Positions 54,940-64,000 of a DNA stretch of 64,000 bases are shown here, one piece after another. A program made the translations under genes and the position numbers. Where the stretch lies: assembly GCA_013368315.1 (NCBI GenBank), contig JAACJM010000121.1, positions 186,001-250,000 of the forward strand, in the 5' to 3' direction. The notes under the pieces were generated by a model. The model saw only the letters and a program-made list of their open reading frames with translations. It was not told where the DNA came from and did not search any database. This stretch comes from Tetrapyrgos nigripes (Eukaryota; Basidiomycota; Agaricomycetes; Agaricales; Campanellaceae). Position 1 is the stretch's first letter. Every line of letters begins with the position of its first letter.

Positions 54940-55294
54940 GTAGCTCCCACTGCCTCCCTGAAAAATTGGCGGGAGCTCCCAGTCCCTCTCAGGGAGTCAG
55001 CGGAAGCTCCCCAGAAATCGCTGGGAGCTCCCAGTCCCTACCAGGGAATCAGCGGAAGCTCCCCAGAAATCGCTGGGAGCTCCCAGTCCCTACCAGGGAA
55101 TCAGCGGAAGCTCCCTAGAAATCGCTGGGAGCTCCCAGTCCCTACCAGGGAATCAGCGGAAGCTCCCTAGAAATCGCTGGGAGCTCCCAGTCCCTACCAG
55201 GGAGTCAGCGGAAGCTCCCCAGAAATCGCTGGGAGCTCCCAGTCTCTACTAGGGAGTCAGCGGAAGCTCCCCAAAAATCGCTGGGAGCTCCCTC
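54940..55294. repeat. 52 bp tandem repeat with the palindrome GGGAGCTCCC
   Basis: GGGAGCTCCC occurs at 54971, 55023, 55075, 55127, 55179, 55231 and 55283, exactly 52 bp apart. Each unit also carries GGAAGCTCCC and CAGGGA(A/G)TCAGCGG. Units differ by one to four bases. Confidence 0.95.
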
Positions 55295-55420
55295 CAATTG
55301 GCTTCAAGCGTTATATACACTTCACAATCATATTGTAAAACTATCTATCCAACACTCAAGGTCGCTCTTGTTTTAATAAAGTCATTAATTACACTCATAT
55401 TGTAAAAGTATCTAGAACAC

Positions 55421-58400
55421 TCAAGGTCCGTCTATGGCTACAGTAATTTCCATTTCGACCCGCTCTCGATCTCGGTAACCCTCAATGATATCTCGGGAGT
55501 CAAGGTGTTCGGTGAGACTATCACTATGTCCTTCCATGTACTCTGTCCCAAACTCATCATCATTCTCGCCGTCACCAACAGTGATCGTCGTATCTAGCAG
55601 TGCGTGTCTTCGTGCAGCCTGAATTTCAGTGTCTGTAGGACGGTTTGAACCCCAGGCAAAGTTCTCGTTGAACAGGAGGGATCGCTCCCAATGGACGTAG
55701 GCTTTCAGCAGGAACCGCTTTCGCTGCTCCAGTTGATGCAACAGTCCATACTCATCCTCTTCAAAAAAAAAAAAAACAGAACAATCAATACGAAGCTGTA
55801 GCTTAGAGAAAGAGCTTTACCTTTGCAAGAGTCTATGGCCAATAAGACAATTTGCCATTCCTCCGCAAACCATTCACATAACGACCTTTGTTCCCTTGTC
55901 AAGCGTTCCTCTTCCTCAGCCGCACGGTCAAGTTCTAATAGGGCTCTAATACCCTTTCTTACATCCTCATCCGCCATCCACGGTGGTGGTGTATCATTCG
56001 AGTCCCGGTCGAGTCCCTCATCTTGCCAAATGTCCTCGTCAACGTCCAAGTTGAAGAGACTACCTTTCTCTATCTTTCGTGGCGCGACGGCGTGAGCGGG
56101 AGCCTTCCCCTGGTGTATCAGACGTGATATTTCATCGCAGAGTGCGTTGTATTTGTTGGCTAACACATTAATACTAGGGTCTCGGCGCTGAATAGCATCT
56201 TGCGTGTGCGCATGAAGACGCTCTTCTGCGTAAGGGTCACACATTAGCTTTGTACCCTGACAGTTTGAAAACAAACTCACCGCTTCTCTGATGTCGGTAG
56301 CACCTTTCCAGCCGGGTTAACTCAAATTTCCGAGCAATCAACTTCTGCCGGAGGCGTTGTTTGACAGCAAGTGCATTCAGTCGTTTGGTGAAGAAGGGAT
56401 GGTTTCGGAGGTTCTTCAACTCTTTCCGCTCTGCTACACCAAGCTGTCGTTCCTTCTGGATGAGCTTGGTTCGGAGTTGTTCTCTTGATTGGCGTGCTTT
56501 GACTAATTCGTCTTGCATTGCCACGGTTTTGTAACGCTCGGTGTTCGGCGATATCATCATCCGCTCGAGATCGTTTATCTTCGATTCGATGACGTCTAGG
56601 TTCTCGTGAAGACGAAAGGTATCCTTTACGGCTACTTTACCTGCATGAGGGTTTTGTTCTGGATAATGTATTGTCAGACTACTGAGTATTGCAAAAAGAA
56701 TTAAGAAAAGAATAAACGCACTTGGAAGAGGCTTAGTTTGAGCTGTAACCTGTTCGTTCCACTGCGACCTGAGAAAGCCCTCCTCTAGTTTGCATTCTGC
56801 CAGGTTTTTGGCTGCTTCCTCTCGTCGATTGTGTAACATCCTCTTCTTCCGCTCTAGAGCGCTCGCAGAGCTCAGAAGCACCAGATCGTTATGGCGGTGG
56901 AGTTGCCTATCCAGCGTATATAACCGGAGATGATACTTTAGATTCATTAGCGCTCTGATTTTTCTAAATTAAACAAGGATCACTTACCCCAACAACTCTT
57001 GTGTACGCTACTAAGTGATTGAGACAACTCCAGCACCGTTCACAACCCTCACCATCACAAAACCCAAACCACTTGCATTTCCGGGGGTGATATATCAGCT
57101 GACAAGCCCAGTTGTGACCGTACGCATGGAATACAGAAACAGCCCAGTAGATGCGCTTGTGGAAGCGTTTGAGAAAGCCCCACTTCAAACAACTACGTTC
57201 CAGCTGGCACGCGATGTCGTACAATATTCCAACCTTCCAACTATCCGGGATATGATCAAAGAGCGTGGCAATTAAGGCTAAAGCATAGTGCTGTTTCTCG
57301 CCGACTGACTCCATAGACACCATAAACAGCGCCGCATCGTGAATACAAAACATTCCGGCGCAAGCTGTCGCGTCGTAACCTGCTGCTGGCGATTTCGCCA
57401 AGTTCTCCTGAGCAGCATGAAAGCTAGACTGGCATCCATCGAGGGCAGATTTCGGTACACGCATGCCATGCTCAAAATGGTCCTGTTCTAGAGGTTCATC
57501 GTCTGCTTTGCCTCTTTTGGCTGGCCGACCATTCCTTGTGTCCTCAACAAGCGTCTCCCACTCCTTTACCGTTTCCTCAGGAATGAAGAAGGTGTCCGGA
57601 TGGAAGCGAGGAGGGTCTCGTGTACTCTGCTTGTTGTGCTTCTGCGTGAAGCAAGCATCTATCGTCACGAAACAACGGGGTCCAGGTGTAGCCTCCTCGG
57701 TTGACGTGCTACCAAAGCACTTCGGACATCGTGAACGGAGATATTCACTAGGACGGTGGCATTGTTGCTGGGATGCGACCGGCGAATTTTCAGATGAAGG
57801 AGCTGAGTGCAATGCGGAGCCAGCTGGAGGGGGAGATGGAATAGTGGATGATGAGGGATGGGGATTGGACGGAGTTAGATTAAGCACTGGGTTTGCCTCG
57901 CCCGATGAGGTCTCCTCAGCAGGCCGGGGAGGACTACAAAGTTGGTCTCTAGCGAACTCTAACCTCGTTTTGATTCGTTCCTGAGTGGCATCCTGTAGAC
58001 TTTGGAACCACAACAAACAGTTCTGAACCACAACAAACAGTTCCCGAAACGCCGGCGTAAAGGGTCCTGGCCATGAAGTCGGTACCCTTGTTCGGAAAGC
58101 TGCTCCATTAGTGTTCCACTCCAGGCAGTCACGTTGGGGGAAATCCGCAAGTATAGTCGAGTTACAAAATCGAGCATCCGGATATCGACAGCTAGAGTGG
58201 GCAGCAAAGGCGCACAAGGAAAGAAGCCGTTCTTGATGAGCTGGACGGCGGCAGGAGCACAATCTTCGCAAATCCACAGTTTAAGCGTCTCTATACCTAC
58301 AAGAAAAGTTACAATTAGTAAATATTTCACTGCGAAAATAAAACCACGTACTGGTGAACTGAATAATGGACACCGAATGCCAACGACCCCTTTCACACCC

Positions 58401-58865
58401 ACAGCTCTCCTCAAACTGCCTCTCGGGATCATCTCGCAGATTTTCCGTCCTTCTCAGCAACTCCATATAGTGATCCACCAGTGACGGTATTGTACTCTTC
58501 AGCCATCGTCTCCACTGACACTCCTTTTTCAACCTGTGGGATTGTTTCCGAGGAGAGACGGGCTCTGGTCGCGTAAACTCCTGCAACGATGGGTCCAACG
58601 CGTCCTCCTGGGTCGATGGAAAGGCGGTGAGAGGCCGGTTATTTTCATCCAGCTGAGCAGGATGATCCCCATTCAACCCAATCTGACCATGAAGGCGAGG
58701 CAAGTCTGGCCGTTGGGTCAAAGTAACACCACCGCCCAGGTAGACGAGCTCTTCATTCCCAGCATTCCTTCGTCGTTTTGTCCCAGGTTCCACGAGTTTA
58801 GGCCTATAGTCTTCGGCTGTAAGCTTCTCCTGGCGCTTCTTTGGTTGTTTATAGCGGCTGGTCAT
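55421..58865 (-). pseudogene. KDZ (Kyakuja/Dileera/Zisupton) transposase with CxC1-like domain
   Basis: On the minus strand exon 1 is 58865-58352, exon 2 58295-56988, exon 3 from 56935, with later introns near 56730-56664, 56275-56250 and 55815-55760. The N-terminal part is basic. Exon 2 starts with the CxC1-type cluster: W-I-C-E-D-C-A-P-A-A, F-P-C-A-P-L-L-P-T-L-A-V-D, R-I-S-P-N-V-T-A-W. Then come the KDZ blocks: D-A-C-F-T-Q-K-H, H-D-A-A-L-F, G-E-K-Q-H-Y-A, V-G-I-L-Y-D-I-A-C-Q-L, and H-A-Y-G-H-N-W-A-C-Q with G-E-G-C-E-R. A long charged coiled-coil-like C-terminus ends at 55421. KDZ enzymes are cut-and-paste DNA transposases widespread in Agaricomycetes. A 20 bp tandem duplication (58005-58044) breaks the frame; otherwise the gene looks whole (~1000 codons). 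Confidence 0.85.
58005..58044. repeat. 20 bp tandem duplication inside the KDZ gene
   Basis: GAACCACAACAAACAGTTCT is followed directly by GAACCACAACAAACAGTTCC. Counting one unit only joins the CxC1 part and the rest of the KDZ protein in one frame (N-C-L-L-W-F-Q-S-L). Confidence 0.9.
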
Positions 58866-58984
58866 GCTACTATTGGCAGAAATCCGAAAAAAAAAAAAAA
58901 ACAAAACGCAGCGGTAGTGTCGCAAGGTCGATGAGGCCAAAAAAGGAAATTGGAGGTTGAAGGTAGTTGATTGCCAATCGCGCT

Positions 58985-59005
58985 AGTTTAACGTCATTGC
59001 GGACG
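58985..59005 (+). repeat. Copy of the GTTTAACGTC...CGGACG motif between divergent genes
   Basis: GTTTAACGTCATTGCGGACG lies between the start of the KDZ gene and the gene at 59124. Further copies stand at 60003, 60193, 60432, 60523, 60613 and 60753. Confidence 0.75.
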
Positions 59006-59123
59006 CAACTCTCGTGTCTGATTGTTACAATTTCATTCTTATTATTCGACTAACTTGTCTCTATAATAGATACTAGCATATAAAGGATCAACGTCGTCCT
59101 AAGACCCAACCTTCATTACAGCC

Positions 59124-59859
59124 ATGTCTTTCCTCGCCGACCACCTTGCAGCACGCTCCATCACCAACATCCTCTTGTTTGCAGACTTGCCTCTCTCCTT
59201 CACCTCCACCTTACACCCTCCGCCCAACCCTGCTCATTATCTTAAGGATAACTCTCCACGCGAGCATGCCAAATGGTCTATCATACTTCATGTTGCCCCC
59301 GAGCTCGCTGAGGCAGTGCTTGAGCTGCTTGTTCGAGAGGATCCTGTTCTAGGCCTCACCATCAGCGTGTCTGACATCGGTGTAATCACTTTGCACTCTG
59401 ATTATTCCGACAACTACGACAACTACGACGAGGACGACGAGTTCCAACGGGTCTCTATCAATGAACGCGAGGGGGTAAATTTCATGTCGGCCCTAGGACA
59501 GTGGGATGCTGAAGAGAACGCTATTCTTGCACACAGAAAGGGTGAGTTTTTCGTCAGTCTTACAATAATAACCAACACTCACAGACACACTTTTATTAGA
59601 GGTTGAACGTTGTGAACGCGAAAACCTGGCCTTTTGGACGTTCATCGCTGAATCGGGAGGGCCTAATCTGAGTGCGTGCTGACCTCTTTCTTCTCATACC
59701 TTCCTTAACGCTTCTCTTTAACCAGGTAGTCATCCATTGGTTGGCGAACATTTGAGGAAGCTTGGTTTTGCTCAAGACACCTCTACCGATGAGATGGATC
59801 CTTCCCTTCAGCTCGACCTCTCCTTTGGCACGGAATCTAATCCCATTGAGCTGGATTGA
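59124..59859 (+). CDS. Hypothetical acidic protein, 207 residues
   Basis: Three exons (59124-59541, 59600-59671, 59726-59859) join in frame. The start has M-S-F-L-A-D-H-L-A-A-R-S-I-T-N-I-L. A Leu/Ala helix-like stretch (A-P-E-L-A-E-A-V-L-E-L-L) is followed by a Tyr/Asp-rich acidic loop (D-N-Y-D-N-Y-D-E-D-D-E) and an acidic end. No signal peptide or membrane segment. I do not recognise the family. It is divergently placed 260 bp from the KDZ start and lies between two copies of the 20-mer motif, so it may belong to the same mobile unit. Splice sites and frame are intact. Confidence 0.65.
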
Positions 59860-60370
59860 GTAGTCTGTCCACGCTGGTTTATCCTGGTACGTTATTATTC
59901 CTCTTTTGGTCGGCTAGAAATCTGACACACATTGCATCAACCGGTACAACCTTCCTTTGTTCTACGTCCCCAATGTAGTCATAGCATCAACTTCAACAGC
60001 GTAGTTTAACGTCGTTTCGGACGACATCTAGTTCTTATTTCACTCTTTATGTTTTGATATCGCTCCCATTGACAAGAACGTTTTAAATACATTCCTACAT
60101 AGATAGTTTTTTGAAACATACGCCACAAATGTTCTTATGTGTCCCTTGCGTCAAATACTACTACAGTGGTTCGCTATTTGCTACAAAAAGGTAGTTTAAC
60201 GTCTTTTCGGACGATCGCCAATATTAGGAGCCAACAGCCCAGCCAACGGGCCCGACACCTGTCACTCAACACCCGACATATTCGTCGGTATGCCATGACG
60301 TTGGTTCCTGCTAATGGCTAATCAGTTCTCCGTTAGTCAATGCTACATTAGCGTATCACGTACCATGGAA

Positions 60371-60775
60371 TAAGCAGTCCATTTATGGACAACAAAATAA
60401 ATCCACTGACACCACTTCCGCTTCCTGGCGTCCTTAACGTCGTTTCGGACCTTGGCAATGATAAGCAGTCCATTTATGGACAACAAAAGAAATCTACTGA
60501 CACCGCTTCCGCTTCCTGGCGTCCTTAACGTCGTTTCGGACCTTGGCAATGATAAGCAGTCCATTTATGGACAACAAAAGAAATCTACTCACACCACTTC
60601 CGCTTCCTGGCGTCCTTAGTGTTGTTTCGGACTTGGCAATGGTAAACAGTCCATTTATGGACAACAAAAGAAATCTACTCCATGGCTCTGTTATTCTATC
60701 CGGTTGAGCTCTGCGAAATTATACACCGTTTCCGCTTCCTGGCGTCGTGCTTAGTTTAACGTCGTTTCGGACGCA
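60371..60775. repeat. 91 bp tandem repeat containing the 20-mer motif
   Basis: TAAGCAGTCCATTTATGGAC starts at 60371, 60462 and 60553, and a variant at 60643. Each unit holds TTCCGCTTCCTGGCGTC followed by a CTTAACGTCGTTTCGGAC-type motif. A last degenerate unit ends with the full 20-mer at 60753-60773. Confidence 0.9.
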
Positions 60776-61059
60776 CTCATGATTTTCATTATGAGATTGT
60801 CGGCAATAACGATATTTTTCGATATTTTTTGGCGTAAGGGATAGCATACAAGATAGGATACAAGGAGTTGAACTGCGCTACATTTAGGATTATATACCGA
60901 AGCAAAAATTATATACACAAGAAAGGACAGTATCTACGCTACAGTCAGGATTATACACAGTAAAAAAATAGTATAGTTTGCTACACTACACTTAGAGTAC
61001 AGAATCCAAAAAAGTCCAGTGTCTAAAGAAAGTTCATTGTCTAAAAGTGTAGAAAGAGG

Positions 61060-64000
61060 TCACTCTCTGTTCGACAGACGAGACACTTTAGGCTTGGGTC
61101 TTCTACGTTTGCCCCCTGTCTCCTCAGGATGTGAGTAGCTGGACCGTTTGGCTGCTACCTCGTCCGCAAAATGCTTCTTATTGGGATCGGTAGCGGCGTG
61201 CAGGCAGTCCTCATACTTGACTCTGATTTCCTCCAGAAAGACCTCGCTGGCCTGACCCCAATTGTCGTATACAGCACCAATAAGCACCAGCTGTTCGCCC
61301 TGATAGTCATGGAAGATCGGACGGAATATTTGGCCCGTGTGGTGTCCTTGCTTGACCAACATAGGAAATCTCGCGGTCTTAGGGTTTGACCACCGGGTCA
61401 CACTATCCACCTCGACAGGATCAACACTTATCCAAGCCCCTCCCATTCGTAGCTGGATCTTCTTTGTATTATAGTCGACTCTGGCAGTGACCTTGTCCAC
61501 TCGCTTGCCACCATCACTCGGCTGGTACGACGCCCAGAACTCTTTCCTATCAAGACGACGGTCTACACGCCAATCCCATCGGTCGACTGACATCTCAGGC
61601 TCCGGCGTCATTGGTCGTCCATCGGAACTCGGTCCTCGCCGGGGAAGAGGTTCAAGAGAAGGATATGAACAGGGATTTTTGACCGGAATGGCCTTGACGT
61701 GTATTAAAGGCTCCCAATACCTCTGCACATTTGTCAAGGGATAGCGGGCATGAAGTGGTAATCCCGTCCTAAAAAGAGTTGTAAGCATAAGGCTGATTGC
61801 GTTATTTCAACTCAACTCACGTTTGGTCCCGTATCCAGGTGTAGTCGACCTCATGTCGAGGATCCCCACCCCTCTCTGTAGTGATGAGCTGAAGCTCTAC
61901 CAGCACAGCGAGACCACTAACTTTCCGGTGATCTCGTCTAACTCTCCTTACCCATCCCTGCATTTTGTGGGGTCCTCTGATCACCACACACTCCTTCCCA
62001 ATCCAAGGATTAGATGGTTCCCGTAAGAGCAGACTGTTTTCTGGGGTTAAGAGCTGTTGATTATGTGGGTCGAGCATGGGTACCATTTGGCTGGATCTAG
62101 AGATGTTGAGCGAATCGCGATAGTGCTGAGGGATGTTTGGAGCTCGTGGCAACTCATCTTGCTCTTGTTCCTTTGCGCTCGGTTCTGGCCAAGTTATTTG
62201 CCAAAGTCCCATTTGATGTGGCTTCAGAGGGATGGCTCGGCGAAGTGATTTGTTAGTGCTAGAAAAATACAGAGACTATTAAATGACAGAGCACTATGAA
62301 GAATAGCCCATACCCACCAAGTCTCCTTAACGTCGTCATGGCGCACCCAAACACTGATACCAACAGAGGAAAGATCAACCTGAAGCATGACAAACCCGTC
62401 CCGCGACTTGGAGACATCGAGAACAACACCGGTGTAGCCCTTGTATACCTTACCGGCGACAATATGGACATGGGCGTTGATCCAGGGTGCCACACCCTCT
62501 GTTCTCGGTGTCGTGAGTCTGCACTCATTGGGGTGTGCAGAGAACTCCTGGTTATCCATTGTCAGCGTACATTCTGGATGACTTTAAGATAACATAAAGA
62601 TATTTACCTCGCCTTCCTGAGTCCCTGGCTTGTCGTAGTACAAGACTAGACTTTCATCAAAGTGGGTAAGAACCCAGCCTGTTCGCCCTGCCGAAGGGCC
62701 TCCTTCAACAATTACCCAATCCCCCACATAAAACCTCTTCAGCAAGTTCAGTTTAGGTATTTTAACAACTGTCCCCTCCTCAGCGAAGTCAGCCAAGTCG
62801 TCAAACTGAACCCAGCAAGCATCACCGTCAATTGACTTGATGGTGCCTTTGCGGAGTCGAGACTCCTTGGCGACATCTCTATCGATACCTGCCAATACCT
62901 CACTCTGTACCCCTTCAACTCGATCATCAACAAAAAAGTGCCAATCTCGAGGAGTAGGCAACGAGGAGACGATGTAGGGACTGTTGCTGGCTTTGAACAG
63001 ACGGCGCGAGTGATTGTCCATGTCTACGTCCACCAGTGAGGCTGAGCTGTAGGGGATAGTGGTGACTAGGAGGCCGTAGTGGTATTCTTCACCCTTGTAT
63101 TCGAAAATCTTCCCTCTTCCGTGTCCCTGGAAATAAAGTTCCTTAGCACCTGGATGATCTTTGGCACAGAATAGATGCTGCGTTGGTCTGTCATTCTCCG
63201 CCTTGCGTTTGGCCTGCAGCTCAAGGGCGGGAGGCAATATGGGTTGTTCTTTGTCGTCGTCGTCGTCAACCTTCTCTTCAGGAATGCGAGGTATCACTGT
63301 AATCAGCAGACGACGCTGACCAGTATCAAAAACCCTCCGCACAACCAAGGCTGTATCTCCTTTGTAAGGGCCTTTGGTTACTTTGATCCATTGCGAAGGC
63401 TTAATGTCTGCGGGACGCCAGTTCAGCAACTCCCCAACCTGGTTCGCAGTGAGAGGCTGCAAGGAGACCCAGGCACGAGTTAAACCAGCATCATTACGCT
63501 GCTTTATGACTGAACCGATAGGGACAGCAGGATGACCACGAAGGAACGCCACGATGTCTGTTTCCTGAGGATAACTACCCAGGTCGGCTTCTAGGTAGAC
63601 ACTGCCCGATATTCCGGCCACTGTAAATGCAGACCGAAACTGTGCTTGAATGAGTCGACTGGGAGGTGGGTGAGAGTCTGGTGAGGTTGAAAGGGATAAC
63701 ACATTTCGGAGACGAGGTAGGCGTTGAGGAGGGGAGGTGGAGGAGGAACTGGAGAGAGCAGTAGACTTGACAGTGTCAATCCACTTTTCGAGACCCCGGA
63801 CGTGCTTTTCCTCGAAACGCCTTTTGCCAGCATGAGGATCCTCAGAGGCCTCAAACGGGTCTATACTGGTCGCGTCAATGGCCTGCCTCCATATAACAGG
63901 AAGCTTTGAGACACTGAGGTCGCGAATGATCTCTTCAGTCAAATTGGCTATATTACCCTCAGGATCGAGGGCAAATTTGCCAATCTTCTCCACGCATCGG
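61060..64000 (-). CDS. Spt5-like NGN/KOW-domain protein, 5' part outside the window
   Basis: Four exons are visible on the minus strand: 64000-62608, 62547-62318, 62258-61821, 61768-61060; splice phases agree. The frame is open at the window edge. After a linker there is an NGN-like segment (V-Y-L-E-A-D-L-G) followed by W-I-K-V-T-K-G-P-Y-K-G-D-T-A-L-V, a KOW motif. Further KOW-like repeats follow: W-V-I-V-E-G-G-P-S-A-G-R-T-G, V-H-I-V-A-G-K-V-Y-K-G-Y-T-G, and C-V-V-I-R-G-P-H-K-M-Q-G-W-V. The C-terminus is basic (G-G-K-R-R-R-P-K-P-K). Spt5 is the clamp-like transcription elongation factor. This protein has the architecture but diverged sequence, as in the expanded Spt5-like families of Agaricomycetes, so it is probably not the housekeeping copy. 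No stop breaks the visible part. Confidence 0.75.

Noticed and set aside
1..64000. CRISPR arrays, bacterial operons, riboswitches
   Set aside because: Repeats present are fungal satellites or transposon ends; intron-rich genes show a eukaryotic genome.

Overview
The window looks like a repeat-rich piece of an Agaricomycete (mushroom-forming basidiomycete) nuclear genome. The genes carry many 50-70 bp GT-AG introns. There is a secreted laccase of the basidiomycete type, a KDZ (Kyakuja/Dileera/Zisupton) transposase with a CxC1-like cysteine cluster, a chromodomain Ty3/gypsy element, and an Spt5-like KOW gene. All exon calls were made by eye from splice signals, reading frames and family motifs; no searches were run.

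Left part (1-20 kb) holds host-type genes, several of them decayed: the end of a Crypton-like tyrosine recombinase; a glutathione S-transferase gene with one in-frame stop; an ATP synthase subunit g pseudogene; a 5'-truncated MCT-family MFS transporter; an apparently intact 15-exon laccase (9482-11992); a long Ser/Thr-rich gene broken in many places (12.8-16.2 kb); and two tandemly duplicated, apparently intact genes for about 200-residue secreted proteins (17.3-19.6 kb).

Middle part (20-30 kb) is dominated by DNA transposons. A 620 bp hAT-like element has a perfect 8 bp target duplication. A decayed large element (20.7-26.06 kb) encodes a P-element/THAP9-like transposase that ends in zinc fingers and a PHD-type finger. 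A BED-finger hAT-like element is interrupted by a 349 bp MITE whose terminal sequence matches the end of the PHD element. A small gene for a six-cysteine secreted peptide follows (29.8 kb).

Right-middle part (30-54 kb) is a nest of retroelements: a truncated gypsy gag-pro-RT split by a solo LTR; a chromovirus with LTRs (32870-40694); a second partial copy of it split by a 1.6 kb fold-back Tc1/mariner-like element; a Mutator-like (MULE) transposase pseudogene; and a copia element split by another solo LTR and by a 1.7 kb insertion of unknown type. Both chromovirus copies carry an intact third ORF between pol and the 3' LTR, with a conserved Cys/His cluster and its own TATA-like box. This is one of the two best candidates for something undescribed; the PHD-tailed transposase with its matching MITE is the other.

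Right end (54-64 kb) has a 52 bp satellite, a KDZ transposase gene broken by a 20 bp duplication, an unknown 207-residue gene, a 91 bp array with a recurring 20-mer, and an Spt5-like KOW protein running off the window edge. Premature stops in the mobile elements are almost all explicable as C-to-T changes (CGA to TGA, CAA/CAG to TAA/TAG), which suggests cytosine-methylation or RIP-like decay.
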